A stretch of DNA of 64,000 nt from Hydrogenophaga sp. (GCA_016741995.1 JACVCO010000001.1:1-64000); one strand, 5' to 3'; counted from the stretch's first letter, positions 1 through 9,925 are shown. Numbers and translations are program-made. Notes: generated by a model not told the origin, from the letters alone.

Positions 1-387
1 GTGGCCGACCACATCCCCGTCTGGTGCGACGTGCGCCTGTGCAGACAGGCCATTGCCAACCTCGTGCTCAACGCCGCGCAGCACGGCCCCGCGGGCGGTG
101 CGATCGAGGTCGGCGTGGTGCTCGAACCGGGGGCCTGGTGCCTGCGCGTGCGCGACCAGGGGCCGGGCTGGGCCGACAACGGCCCCCTCGGCCGGCGCGA
201 TGCCCCGCCCGGCGCCCCGCGCCCCGCGCACGACGGCAAGGGCGGCAGCGGCCTGGGCCTGGCCATCTGCGAGGTGGTGGCGCGCCTGCACGGTGGCACC
301 ATCGGCGTGCGCCACGAATTCGGTGCCTGCCTCGAAATGCGATTCCCCCAACCCGCCCACCCGCCGGCCCTGGCGTCGATCGCATGA
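1..387 (+). CDS. kdpD: Sensor histidine kinase, C-terminal fragment (KdpD-like)
   Basis: Only the C-terminal ATPase part of a sensor kinase is present; the gene enters from the left edge. The 128 visible residues contain an N-box (NLVLNAAQHGP), a G1 box (DQGPGW) and a G2 box (GSGLGLAI), the ATP-binding elements of the HATPase_c domain. The stop overlaps the start of the next gene in an ATGA junction, so kinase and regulator are translationally coupled. The KdpD assignment rests on the KdpE-like partner; the KdpD N-terminal, Usp and membrane domains would lie outside the window. In the Kdp family this kinase senses potassium limitation at the inner membrane and phosphorylates KdpE. Confidence 0.8.
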   Translation: MADHIPVWCDVRLCRQAIANLVLNAAQHGPAGGAIEVGVVLEPGAWCLRVRDQGPGWADNGPLGRRDAPPGAPRPAHDGKGGSGLGLAICEVVARLHGGTIGVRHEFGACLEMRFPQPAHPPALASIA

Positions 388-1079
388 GCGTCCTGAACGT
401 GCTCGTGGTGGACGACGAGCCGGCCATCCGCGAGCTGCTGCGCGCCACGCTGCAGGCCGAGGGCCACGGCGTGCACGAGGCCGACGGCGTGCGCGAGGGC
501 GAGCGCCTGGCGGCCAACCGGCGCATCGACCTCTTTCTCATCGACCTCGGCCTGCCCGACGGCGATGGCGTGGAGCTGGTGCGCCGCATCCGCGCCTGGA
601 CCAACCGGCCGATCCTCGTGCTGTCGGCCCGCGCGCAGGAACACCAGAAAGTCGAGGCGCTGGACGCCGGGGCCGACGACTACCTCACCAAACCCTTCGG
701 CGTGGCCGAGCTGCACGCGCGCATCCGCGTCGCCCTGCGCCACGCGGGGATCACGCCGGGGCACACCCGGCACCTGGCGCTCGGTGAACTCACCGTCGAC
801 CTCGACGCCCGCCAGTTGCGCCGCGGCGACGCGCCCGTGCACCTCACCGCCACCCAATGGCGGCTGCTGGAGGTGCTCGCGCGCCACGCCGGGCGCGTAC
901 TCACCACGCGCCAGTTGCTGCGCGAGGTGTGGGGCCCGGCGCACGCCGAGCAGAGCCACTACCTGCGCATCTACGTGCGCCAGTTGCGCCAGAAGATCGA
1001 GCCCGACCCGCAGCAGCCACAGCACCTGCTCACCGAGATCGGCGTCGGCTACCGGCTTGTGACGGGCACCGCGGACTGA
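384..1079 (+). CDS. kdpE: OmpR-family response regulator, KdpE-like
   Basis: A 231-residue two-domain regulator. The receiver domain (about 1-120) has the acidic pair D10-D11, phosphoacceptor D54 in LIDLGLPD and the conserved lysine K103 in YLTKPF. A winged-helix OmpR-type DNA-binding domain follows (about 130-228). The C-terminal stretch with HYLRIYVRQLRQKIE and GVGYRL is typical of KdpE, which activates the high-affinity K+ ATPase operon kdpFABC. That operon would lie to the left, outside the window. The start ATG at 384 overlaps the kinase stop. The KdpE call is firm at family level, but the target operon is not visible. Confidence 0.87.
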   Translation: MSVLNVLVVDDEPAIRELLRATLQAEGHGVHEADGVREGERLAANRRIDLFLIDLGLPDGDGVELVRRIRAWTNRPILVLSARAQEHQKVEALDAGADDYLTKPFGVAELHARIRVALRHAGITPGHTRHLALGELTVDLDARQLRRGDAPVHLTATQWRLLEVLARHAGRVLTTRQLLREVWGPAHAEQSHYLRIYVRQLRQKIEPDPQQPQHLLTEIGVGYRLVTGTAD

Positions 1080-1211
1080 CGCTCGCCTGACAGGCCGGCG
1101 GCGGCGCCACGCGTTTTTACGCGGCGTTTACACCACCCTCCCTAGGCTTCGCGCGGCCCCAATCCGGGGCCCGGGTCGGGCATTCGCCGGCCCGCCGCTT
1201 GGAGACACGGC
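1080..1211. promoter_or_regulatory. Intergenic region with two inverted repeats before the TRAP genes
   Basis: This gap holds CGCGT-TTTT-ACGCG (1110-1123) and GGCCCC-AATCC-GGGGCC (1155-1171). Either could end the kdpE transcript or act as an operator or leader structure for the TRAP genes. Neither is followed by a clear T-run. A Shine-Dalgarno-like GGAGA precedes the ATG at 1212. The promoter itself was not resolved. Confidence 0.35.
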
Positions 1212-1751
1212 ATGAAATCCCTGCTGGCCCTGGCGCGGCTGATCGACGCGGTCAATGACCGTGGCGCCGGCATCGCCAAATGGGCCGTTTTCCTCGCCTG
1301 CGCCATCAGCGCGGGCAACGCCTTCGTGCGCTACGGGCTGAGCATCAGCTCCAACGCCTTCCTCGAAATCCAGTGGTACCTGTTCGCCTACTGCGTGATG
1401 CTCGGCGCCTCGCAGGTGCTGCGCGTCAACGAACACGTGCGCGTGGACATCCTCTACGCCTGGTACCCCACCCGCCTGAAGGTCGTGGTCGACCTGCTGG
1501 GCCTGACCTTCTTCCTGATTCCGGTCTGCCTGTTCATCGCCTGGTCGTCGATGCCGGTGTTCCTGAACATGCTGCATTCGGGCGAGATGTCGAGCAACGC
1601 GGGGGGCCTGATCCGCTGGCCCGCGATGCTCACGATCCCCCTGGGCATGGGCCTGCTGGTGTTGCAGGCGGTGGCTGAAATCATCAAGCGGGTGGCGTGG
1701 CTGGCGGGCGCTTTCGAGATGGACACGCACTACGAAAGGCCGCTGCAATGA
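1212..1751 (+). CDS. TRAP transporter small permease subunit (DctQ family)
   Basis: A 179-residue inner-membrane protein with four hydrophobic segments (roughly residues 18-40, 55-75, 90-115 and 138-165), the usual size and topology of a DctQ subunit. The motif around EIQWYLFAYCVMLGA matches the conserved second helix region of this family. It pairs with the large subunit, whose start overlaps its stop (ATGA at 1748-1751). The type resembles the FcbT2 branch (mannitol/chloroaromatic-type TRAP, COG4665). The substrate is unknown because no periplasmic DctP-type binding protein is encoded next to it. Confidence 0.88.
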   Translation: MKSLLALARLIDAVNDRGAGIAKWAVFLACAISAGNAFVRYGLSISSNAFLEIQWYLFAYCVMLGASQVLRVNEHVRVDILYAWYPTRLKVVVDLLGLTFFLIPVCLFIAWSSMPVFLNMLHSGEMSSNAGGLIRWPAMLTIPLGMGLLVLQAVAEIIKRVAWLAGAFEMDTHYERPLQ

Positions 1752-3271
1752 CCGCCGAATCCTTCGCCCCGCTGATGTTCGCGGGGCTGATCCTGATCAT
1801 GCTGATCGGCTTCCCCGTGGCGTTCTCGCTCGGTGCGCTCGGCCTGGGTTGCGGCCTGTTCGCCATCCACATGGGCTGGTTCCCCGCCAACTTCATGGGC
1901 AACCTGCCGCTCAACCTGTTCGGCATCCTCTCGAACGACCTGCTGCTGGCGATCCCGTTCTTCACCATGATGGGCGCCATCCTGGAGAAATGCGGCCTCG
2001 CCGAGGACCTGCTCGAATCCCTGAGCCAGCTCTTCGGCACCGCGCGCGGCGGCCTGGGCTACTCAATCATCGTGGTGGGCTTCATCCTCGGCGCCATCAC
2101 CGGCACCGTGGCCGGCCAGGTGATCGCCATGTCCATGATCGCGCTGCCGATCATGATGCGTTACCGGTACGACATGCGCTACGCCACCGGCGTGCTGGCG
2201 GCCTCGGGCACCATCACGCAACTGGTGCCGCCCTCGCTGGTGCTGGTGGTCATGGCCGACCAGCTCGGCCGCTCGGTGGGCGACATGTACAAGGGCGCCT
2301 GGGGCCCGTCGATCCTGCAGGTGCTGATCTTCCTGGTCTACACCTTCGTGCTCACGCGGCTGCGGCCCGCGGCCCTGCCCGGCATCCCGCCCGAAGACCG
2401 CACCATGACCGGCTGGGTGCTGTGGCGCACCGCGCTGCGCGGCATCGTTCCGTCGGCCGCGCTGATCTTCGCGGTGCTCGGCAGCATGGGGGGCCTGCCC
2501 TTCATGGACCACGCCATCGCCACGCCCACCGAGGCCGGCGCCATGGGCGCCGTGGGCGCCTTCCTGCTCGCGGCCCTGCACAAACGGCTCACCTGGCCGC
2601 TGGTGCGCGACGCCATGACCGGCACCATGCGCATCACCGCCATGGTGGTGTTCATCCTGATCGGCTCGCGCGTGTTCTCGCTCGTGTTCCAGGGGGTGGA
2701 CGGCGGCCTGTGGATCGAGCACATGCTGCGCGATCTGCCCGGCGGCCAGACCGGCTTCCTGATCGTCGTCAACGTCTTCATCTTCTTCCTGGCCTTCTTC
2801 CTCGATTTCTTCGAGATCGCCTTCATCATCCTGCCCATGCTCGGCCCCGTGGCCGACAAGATGGGCATCGACCTGATCTGGTTCGGCGTGCTGCTGTGCG
2901 TGAACATGCAGACCAGCTTCATGCACCCGCCGTTCGGCTTCGCGCTGTTCTACCTGCGCGGCATCTCCGACACGCTGTTCAAGAACGGTGCGCTGCCACG
3001 CAAGGTCGAATCGAAGGACATCTACCTGGGCGCGATTCCCTTCGTGCTGCTGCAACTGCTGCTCGTGGTGGTGGTCATCTTCGTGCCACAGACGGTGACC
3101 GTGTTCCTCGACAAGCCGCTGGTGGTGGACCTCGAGAAGGTCGAGATGCCGGACGTGCCCGACCTCGGCGCCGAAGAGAACGAGGAAGACACCGACCGGG
3201 ATGCCGACGCCTTGCTGCGCGAGGCCGCGCCCGCCGAAGAAGCGCCGGCGGAACCGGACAAGAAGCCGTGA
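1748..3271 (+). CDS. TRAP transporter large permease subunit (DctM family)
   Basis: A 507-residue polytopic protein with about 12 hydrophobic segments, forming the sodium- or proton-coupled translocation subunit. The stretches GFILGAITGTVAGQV and ITQLVPPSLVLVVMADQLG fit the DctM family, closest in style to FcbT3/COG4664. Unlike a plain DctM it ends in an acidic, Pro/Ala-rich tail of about 45 residues after the last membrane segment (from about residue 460). The start ATG at 1748 overlaps the small-subunit stop, and the stop overlaps a GTG start of the next gene. The binding protein must be encoded elsewhere. Confidence 0.9.
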   Translation: MTAESFAPLMFAGLILIMLIGFPVAFSLGALGLGCGLFAIHMGWFPANFMGNLPLNLFGILSNDLLLAIPFFTMMGAILEKCGLAEDLLESLSQLFGTARGGLGYSIIVVGFILGAITGTVAGQVIAMSMIALPIMMRYRYDMRYATGVLAASGTITQLVPPSLVLVVMADQLGRSVGDMYKGAWGPSILQVLIFLVYTFVLTRLRPAALPGIPPEDRTMTGWVLWRTALRGIVPSAALIFAVLGSMGGLPFMDHAIATPTEAGAMGAVGAFLLAALHKRLTWPLVRDAMTGTMRITAMVVFILIGSRVFSLVFQGVDGGLWIEHMLRDLPGGQTGFLIVVNVFIFFLAFFLDFFEIAFIILPMLGPVADKMGIDLIWFGVLLCVNMQTSFMHPPFGFALFYLRGISDTLFKNGALPRKVESKDIYLGAIPFVLLQLLLVVVVIFVPQTVTVFLDKPLVVDLEKVEMPDVPDLGAEENEEDTDRDADALLREAAPAEEAPAEPDKKP

Positions 3272-3702
3272 ACACGCCGCCCGACACCGCGGCCGGGGCC
3301 TCCTACCCCTGGAGCTACCGCGCCGCCGCGGCGCTCACGGTGCCTGGCCTCGCGCTGGGCGCCTGGCTGACACGCAACGAACTCGCTGCCCTGCACTGGA
3401 ACGCATCGGGCCTGTTGCTGGTGGCCGCGGTGGTGGCGCTGGTGGTGATGGGCAGCGGCCACATCCTGTTCAGCCGCACGGCGCTGCGCGACAGGGTCAT
3501 CGAACACGGTTGGCTCTGGATCGATCGCATCGACTGGCGCGATGTGTCGCAGGTGCAGTTGCTGCACTGGCCCGCCCTGGCCTGGGTGGTGGCGCCGCGC
3601 CTCACGGTGCGCGCGCGCGGCCGTGGCCGCCACCGCATCCCGATGGCCGACGCGCGCACCTTACAACTCGTGCGGGGCCTCGTGTTCGGGCCCGCGGACT
3701 GA
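3268..3702 (+). CDS. Hypothetical membrane protein downstream of the TRAP pair
   Basis: A 144-residue protein not recognised as a named family. It has two hydrophobic segments (about 20-38 and 48-66), then a basic cytosolic C-terminal half with an RARGRGRHR patch. The layout (two helices followed by a short PH-like beta-rich tail) resembles small bacterial PH-domain membrane proteins, but that is only an impression. The GTG at 3268 overlaps the dctM stop (GTGA), so it is probably co-translated with the transporter. GTG was chosen because the reading frame enters from within dctM and no ATG suits the N-terminus. Confidence 0.65.
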   Translation: MNTPPDTAAGASYPWSYRAAAALTVPGLALGAWLTRNELAALHWNASGLLLVAAVVALVVMGSGHILFSRTALRDRVIEHGWLWIDRIDWRDVSQVQLLHWPALAWVVAPRLTVRARGRGRHRIPMADARTLQLVRGLVFGPAD

Positions 3703-3712
3703 ACCTCCGCCC

Positions 3713-4588
3713 TCAGGCGCGCCAGCGCCCGAGCAGGCGGCCCACCTCGGCCAGCGTCTGTTCGCGCACCGCGGGCGTGGCCGGGCTGTCGGCCAGGTAG
3801 GCACTCACCAGCAGCGGGGCGCGGCCCGGCGGCCACACGATGCCGGCGTCGTTCGCGCTCTGGCCCGCGGTCCCGGTTTTCTCGCCGATCGGCCACCCCT
3901 CGGGCACGCCCGCACGCAGGCGCTTGCCGCCCGTGGTGTTGGCCTTGAGCCAGGCCGCCAGCCGGGCGCGCGACGCGGGCGACAAGGCATCGCCCAACAA
4001 CAGCGTGCGCAGGGTGCGCGCCATGGCGCGCGGCGTGGTGGTGTCGAAATCCTGGCCCGGCACGGCGGTGTTGAGCGCGGGTTCGGTGCGGTCCAGCCGC
4101 GTCACACCGTCGCCGATGCGGCGCAGGAACGCGGTGAGCGCGGCCGGGCCACCCACCTCGGCCAGGATCAGGTTGGCCGCGGTGTTGTCGCTGGTGGTGA
4201 TGGTGGCCTCGCACAGTTCGGCCAGGCTCAGGCCCTCGCCGCCCACGTGCTTTTCCGTCACGGGCGACCAGCTCACCAGATCGGCCTTCGCATAACGCAC
4301 GCGCTTCGTGAGCGGTGCCAGGCCTTCGTCGGCCCGCGCCAGCACCAGCGCGCCGATCAGCGTCTTGAACGAACTGAGCATGAGGAAGCGCTCGTCGCTG
4401 CGGTGGCCCCATTCGCGGCCACTGCCCCCGTCGAGCAGGTGCACACCCAGCCGCCCTTGCGCCCGCGCTTCGAGGTCGCGCACGGCGGCGTCCAGCGCGG
4501 CGGTATCGGCCATGCCGGCGGCCAGCGCCCAACCCGGGGCGAACACGGTGAACAGGCTGGTGGCGATGGCGGCGCGGCGGTCGGGCAT
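3713..4588 (-). CDS. Class A beta-lactamase (serine)
   Basis: A 291-residue exported enzyme that hydrolyses beta-lactams in the periplasm. It has an N-terminal signal region ending near ALAAG. All active-site elements are present: S72-S-F-K75 (Ambler S70xxK73), S133-D-N135 (SDN loop), E169 in EPALN (Ambler E166) and K237-T-G-T240 (KTG). Length and motif spacing are normal for class A, so the gene looks intact. It is a single gene, convergent with the preceding TRAP unit, and no ampR-type regulator adjoins it. Substrate range cannot be read from sequence. Composition matches the neighbours, so it appears to be a resident chromosomal gene. Confidence 0.92.
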   Translation of the reverse strand: MPDRRAAIATSLFTVFAPGWALAAGMADTAALDAAVRDLEARAQGRLGVHLLDGGSGREWGHRSDERFLMLSSFKTLIGALVLARADEGLAPLTKRVRYAKADLVSWSPVTEKHVGGEGLSLAELCEATITTSDNTAANLILAEVGGPAALTAFLRRIGDGVTRLDRTEPALNTAVPGQDFDTTTPRAMARTLRTLLLGDALSPASRARLAAWLKANTTGGKRLRAGVPEGWPIGEKTGTAGQSANDAGIVWPPGRAPLLVSAYLADSPATPAVREQTLAEVGRLLGRWRA

Positions 4589-4589
4589 G

Positions 4590-4607
4590 GGGCTTCCTGC
4601 AAAGCCC
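4590..4607 (-). promoter_or_regulatory. Hairpin overlapping the beta-lactamase ribosome-binding region
   Basis: On the minus strand GGGCTT-TGCAGG-AAGCCC lies immediately before the beta-lactamase ATG. The Shine-Dalgarno-like AGGAAG spans loop and right arm, so the hairpin could limit ribosome access. It may also act as a weak end for the carbamoylase transcript, but no T-run follows. Confidence 0.4.
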
Positions 4608-4630
4608 GGGATGCTAGCGCGCCGGGGCGA

Positions 4631-5890
4631 CTACCGTGCCACGCCCGCGCGCTCCAGCATCACCCGCAGCAGCACGTCCGCGCCCGCGGTGATGTGCGCG
4701 GGTTGCGCATCTTCGATCTCGTTGTGGCTGATGCCGTCCTTGCACGGGATGAAGACCATGCCCGCGGGCGCGAGGCGCGCGGCGTAGATCGCGTCGTGGC
4801 CCGCGCCGGAAATGGTGGGCATGTGCGAATGGCCCAGCGCCTGCGCGGCGCGGCGCACCGCGTCCACGCAGCCGGCATCGAAGGGCTGCGCGGCGTAGTT
4901 CGACACCGGCTTGATCTCGATCGGCAAACCGGTCTGCGCCTGCAGGCGCTCGGCCAGCGCCTTCACTTCGGCCACCTGCTGCTCCACCAGCGCGTCGCTC
5001 GCGTTGCGCAGGTCGATCGAGAACTGCACCTGACCGGGAATCACGTTGCGGCTGTTGGGGTGCACACGCACCATGCCCACGGTGCCGCGGCCGTGCGGGC
5101 CGTGGCGCAGCGCGCTGGCCACCACCTCCTGCATCAGCACCGTGGCCACCTGCAGCGCATCGCGGCGCAGGCCCATGGGCGTGGGGCCGGCGTGGGCTTC
5201 CATGCCGGTCACGGTGCAGTCGAACCAGCGGATGCCAAGCACGCCCTCGACCACGCCGATGGTCACGCCCGCGTCTTCCAGCACCGGGCCTTGTTCGATG
5301 TGCACCTCGAAGTACGAGCCGATGGGGTGTTGCCCCGGCTCTTCGTCGCCGAGGTAGCCGATGGCCTCCAGCGCCTCGCGCACGCTCACGCCGTCCGCAT
5401 CTTTCGCGGCGTAGGCGTGCTCCAGCGTGAAGGCGCCCGCGAACACGCCCGAACCCATCATCACGGGCACGAAGCGCGAGCCCTCTTCGTTGGTCCAGAA
5501 CGCCACCTCGATCGGCGCCTCGGTTTGGATGCCGTGGTCGTTGAGCGTGCGCACCACCTCCAGGCCCGCGAGCACGCCGTAGTTGCCGTCGAACTTGCCG
5601 CCCGTGGGCTGGGTGTCGATGTGGCTGCCGGTCATCACCGGCGGCAGCGCGTTGTTGCGGCCTGCGCGGCGCATGAAGACGTTGCCGATGCGGTCCACCG
5701 TGACGGTGAGGCCAGCTTCGCGCGCCCACTGCACCACGCGGTCGCGGCCCTGGCGGTCGAGCTCGCTGAGCGCGATGCGGCACACACCGCCCTTGGGTGT
5801 GGCGCCGATGGCGGCGAGGTCCATCAGCGAACGCCACAGGCGTTCGCCGTTGATGCGCAGGGCGTCGATGTCGGTGGTGGTGGTGCTCAT
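4631..5890 (-). CDS. M20-family Zn-dependent N-carbamoyl-amino-acid / allantoate-type amidohydrolase
   Basis: A 419-residue enzyme of the hydantoinase/carbamoylase branch of peptidase family M20. Metal-ligand motifs are visible: GSHIDTQPTGGKFDGNYG (His/Asp), EEGSRF (Glu pair), EVHIEQGPVLE (His) and a late ISHNE (His). GMEAHAGPTPM belongs to the dimerisation/lid domain. Members hydrolyse N-carbamoyl amino acids, ureidopropionate or allantoate, releasing ammonia and CO2. The start at 5890 forms ATGA with the stop of the GntR gene. Adjacent amidase, ABC importer and racemase favour a hydantoin/ureide catabolic role, but the precise substrate is not deducible. Confidence 0.88.
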   Translation of the reverse strand: MSTTTTDIDALRINGERLWRSLMDLAAIGATPKGGVCRIALSELDRQGRDRVVQWAREAGLTVTVDRIGNVFMRRAGRNNALPPVMTGSHIDTQPTGGKFDGNYGVLAGLEVVRTLNDHGIQTEAPIEVAFWTNEEGSRFVPVMMGSGVFAGAFTLEHAYAAKDADGVSVREALEAIGYLGDEEPGQHPIGSYFEVHIEQGPVLEDAGVTIGVVEGVLGIRWFDCTVTGMEAHAGPTPMGLRRDALQVATVLMQEVVASALRHGPHGRGTVGMVRVHPNSRNVIPGQVQFSIDLRNASDALVEQQVAEVKALAERLQAQTGLPIEIKPVSNYAAQPFDAGCVDAVRRAAQALGHSHMPTISGAGHDAIYAARLAPAGMVFIPCKDGISHNEIEDAQPAHITAGADVLLRVMLERAGVAR

Positions 5891-6642
5891 GGGGTGTCCG
5901 GCTCGTCGGCTTCGGGGGCATCGCGGTAAGCGTCGAAGGCGTCGCGGCGGCGGCGTTTCCGCGGGCCGGAGAGCGAACGCTCCAGCTCGACGAGGTGCTT
6001 GCGCATCTCGGCCGAGGCCGCACCCGAGCCCTGGCGCAGCGCGCCGATGATGTCGACGTGGCGGTGCGCCACGCACACCTGGCCGCCGTGGCGCTTGAAG
6101 TGCGCCATCAGCAGCGAGGTGGTGGGCATGAGCCCGGTGAGCAGGCGCATGTAGACCGGGTTGCCGTGCATGCGCGCGAGCGCGTTGTGGAACTCGCCCG
6201 AAAGGCGGATCGCCTCGGGCCGGTCGCCGCGCTGGTCGGCGTCGACCTCTTCCTGCGCCAGGCGCTCGAGCTCGTCCACCTGCGCCGGCGTGAGGCGCCC
6301 ACCGAGCCGGCGCGCCACCTCGCACTCCACCATGCGGCGGGCATCGAACACGTGGCGCGCGTCCTCCTCGCTGGGCAGGGGCACGCGCGCGCCGCGGTTG
6401 TGCAGCAGCTCCACCACCTGGTCCTGCGCGAGGCGCTGCAGGGCCTGGCGCACCACGGTGCGCGAGACGCCGAACTCACCCGCCATCGCCTCTTCGATCA
6501 GGCGCTGGCCGGGCTCCAGGCGGTGTTCCATCACCGCGCGGTACACGGCCTGGTAGACGCGGTCGGTGGCCGTGAGTGCGCCCGCCTCGGCGTCGCTCGC
6601 CGCGGGGTTGGCATCGGGGGGCAAGGCGGTGTCCACGCTCAC
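5887..6642 (-). CDS. GntR-family transcriptional regulator (FCD/FadR subfamily)
   Basis: A 251-residue regulator. The N-terminal winged helix (about 25-90) contains FGVSRTVVRQALQRLAQDQ, the typical GntR recognition region. The C-terminal half is an all-helical FCD ligand-binding domain with conserved residues in EFHNALARMHGN and HRHVDIIGAL. A basic tail (RKRRRR) follows. The GTG start at 6642 forms GTGA with the amidase stop, and the end overlaps the carbamoylase start, so it sits inside the catabolic operon. It is the natural candidate to bind the TTGTATGCAA repeats at 13608 and 13784. The effector is unknown. Alternative GTG start: 6636. Confidence 0.87.
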   Translation of the reverse strand: MSVDTALPPDANPAASDAEAGALTATDRVYQAVYRAVMEHRLEPGQRLIEEAMAGEFGVSRTVVRQALQRLAQDQVVELLHNRGARVPLPSEEDARHVFDARRMVECEVARRLGGRLTPAQVDELERLAQEEVDADQRGDRPEAIRLSGEFHNALARMHGNPVYMRLLTGLMPTTSLLMAHFKRHGGQVCVAHRHVDIIGALRQGSGAASAEMRKHLVELERSLSGPRKRRRRDAFDAYRDAPEADEPDTP

Positions 6643-7844
6643 GCCATCGATTGGGCCACACGTTCGGCCAGCCTGACGAGGCTGCGGTCGCTGCCCGCGG
6701 GGCCGAGCAGGGAAATGCCCAGCGGCGCGTCGGCGCGGCGCGCGAACGGCAGCGAGATCTGCGGAAAACCCGACAGGCCCGCCACGCAGAGCAGGCGGAT
6801 CGCGCGGTTGCGGTAGTCCTCCAGCGCGGACTCGGGCTCGTCCACGCGCGGCGCGATGTCGGGCATGGTGGGCATGAGCAGCACACCATCGGTGCCGAGC
6901 AGCGCCGCCAGGTGGGCGCGGAAGCGCTCGCGGAACGCGCGGGCGCTGGCGGCCTGGGCGTCCGTCACCTTCGAGCTCCAGTCGAAGCGCTCGGCCACGC
7001 CCGGGCCCAATGGCGGCGCGAAGCGGCGGATGAAACCACCATCGACCTGCCAGGCCTCGGCACCCTGCACGTGGCGGAAATGCCAGTACATGTCGTCGAT
7101 CCCGTCGAGCACCACCTTGGCCGGCTTCGCCTTGCCCAGCGCGTCTTCGATGGTGCGGCGCGCGGGCGCGAGCGCCTTGGTGGCGGCCGCCGTGGCCAGT
7201 GGCCACAGGTCGCTCGGTGCAAGCAGGCGCACGGCCTTGGGCAGCGGCCTGGCGTCGTCGCCCAGCAGCACATCGGCCACGCGCGCGAAGGTGGGCACGT
7301 CGCGCGCGAACCAGCCGCAGGTGTCCAGGCTGGGCGAGAGGTCCAGCGCGCCCTGCAGGCTCACGCGGCCGTGCGTGGGGCGCAGGCCCACCAGGCCGCA
7401 GTGGCTGGCGGGTGCGCGCACCGAGCCACCGGTGTCGGTGCCGAGCGCGAAGTCGCACAGGCCGTGGGACACGGCGGCCGCCGAGCCCGAGGACGAACCG
7501 CCCGCGATGCGATCGGGCGCGGCGCCGTTGATGGGGGCGCCGAAGTGCGCGTTGCGCCCGTTCATGGAGAACGCGAGTTCGTCGGTGATGGTCTTGCCCA
7601 CGAAGCGCGCGCCGGCGTCGAGCAGGGTCTGCACGGTGGGCGCGGTGCGGGTCTGAACGCCCAGCAGGGCCAGCAGCAGCGGCTGGCCACCGCTGGTGGG
7701 GTAGCCGGCGATGTGGAACAGGTCTTTCACCCCGAAGCCCAGGCCGGCGAGCGGGCCCGTGGGCGCGTGCGGCACGGGCACCGCGGGGTACGGCATGAAG
7801 GCGTGGGCGGGGTCGTGGTGAACGTCGGTGTGTGGCATGGACAT
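6639..7844 (-). CDS. Amidase signature (AS) family amidase
   Basis: A 401-residue amidase with the Ser-cisSer-Lys machinery. The lysine lies in GFGVKDLFHIAG, and the glycine/serine-rich signature GGSSSGSAAAV is followed by FALGTDTGGSVRAPASHCG with the nucleophilic serine region. It hydrolyses a carboxamide to acid and ammonia in the cytosol. Start MSMPH at 7844 is chosen; the second ATG at 7838 is equally possible because neither has a strong Shine-Dalgarno. It lies between the importer ATPase genes and gntR, consistent with deamidation of an imported compound. AtzF/allophanate-hydrolase-like activity is possible but not demonstrated. Confidence 0.88.
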   Translation of the reverse strand: MSMPHTDVHHDPAHAFMPYPAVPVPHAPTGPLAGLGFGVKDLFHIAGYPTSGGQPLLLALLGVQTRTAPTVQTLLDAGARFVGKTITDELAFSMNGRNAHFGAPINGAAPDRIAGGSSSGSAAAVSHGLCDFALGTDTGGSVRAPASHCGLVGLRPTHGRVSLQGALDLSPSLDTCGWFARDVPTFARVADVLLGDDARPLPKAVRLLAPSDLWPLATAAATKALAPARRTIEDALGKAKPAKVVLDGIDDMYWHFRHVQGAEAWQVDGGFIRRFAPPLGPGVAERFDWSSKVTDAQAASARAFRERFRAHLAALLGTDGVLLMPTMPDIAPRVDEPESALEDYRNRAIRLLCVAGLSGFPQISLPFARRADAPLGISLLGPAGSDRSLVRLAERVAQSMA

Positions 7845-7870
7845 CGGAACAGGATCGGGCGGTGGACCGG

Positions 7871-8859
7871 TCAGGCGGTGGCTGGCTCGCTCACGAGCCA
7901 GCAGCGCGCGCGGTGCGCAGTATCGATCCAGGTGTTGTCGGGGCGCTCGTCGAGGCATTTGGCGTGCGCCTGCGGGCAGCGCTCGGCAAAGGCACAGCCC
8001 TTGGGCAGCGCGGTCAGGTCCGGTGGCGAGCCGGCGATGGTCTGCAGGCGCGCGCCTTTCTCCAGCGCCCCGTGCGCGCGGCTGCGCAGCAGCGCGAGCG
8101 TGTAGGGGTGGCGCGGCGAACGCAGCAGCGTGGCGGCTGGGCCCTCCTCCACGATGCGCCCGGCGTACATCACGGCGATGCGGTCGGCCACCTCCACCGC
8201 GGCGCCGATGTCGTGCGTGACGAAGATGACGGAGAGGCCGAGTTCGCGCTGCAGCTCGCGCAGCAGCAGCAGGATCTGGATCTGCACCGTGGCGTCGAGC
8301 GCGGTGGTGGGCTCGTCGGCCAGCAGCAGTTGCGGCTGGCAGGCCAGGGCCAGCGCGATCATGGCGCGCTGGCGCATGCCGCCCGACATCTCGTGCGGGT
8401 AGGCCTGCAGGCGCCGCTCGGGGCTGGGGATGCGCACGCGCTCGAACAGCTGCAGCGCGCGCTTCTGCGCCTCGGCGGCGCTCAGGCCCTCGTGGCGGCG
8501 GATCGATTCGACGATCTGCTGGCCCACGGTGTAGACCGGGTCGAGCGCGAGCAGCGGCTCCTGGAAGATCATGGACGCGACCTTGCCGCGGTAGTCGGCC
8601 AGCGCGCGGTTGCCGAGCTTGAGCACCTCGTGCCCCGCGACGCGGATCTCACCCTCCATGCGCGTGCGCGCCGCGGGGTGCAGGCGCAGCAGGCTGCGCA
8701 GCGTCACGCTCTTGCCCGAGCCGGATTCGCCGATCAGTGCCACCACCTCGCCGCGTTTGAGGCGCAGGTCCACCCCGCTGACCGCCTCCACGGGTTTCTT
8801 GCCGCCCGTGAAGGTGACGCGCAGGTTGCGAAGTTCGACGTGGGCTTCGTCGGGGGTGT

Positions 8860-8863
<4 letters not shown>
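7871..8863 (-). CDS. Peptide-type ABC importer ATPase (DppD/OppD-like)
   Basis: A 330-residue nucleotide-binding protein with Walker A GESGSGKS, signature [13 protein letters not shown], Walker [13 protein letters not shown] and the H-loop in FVTHDIG. The C-terminal part (about 240-330) carries the Cys-containing oligo_HPY extension typical of dipeptide/oligopeptide/nickel importers. It overlaps its partner ATPase by 4 bp and would form a heterodimer powering import from the periplasm through the two permeases encoded upstream. Confidence 0.92.
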
Positions 8864-9918
<1,055 letters not shown>

Positions 9919-9925
9919 GCGGGCC

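Noticed and set aside
3542-5929. 795-residue plus-strand open frame across the beta-lactamase and carbamoylase genes
   Set aside because: It spans the complement of two real genes and an intergenic gap; composition is that of antisense GC-rich DNA.
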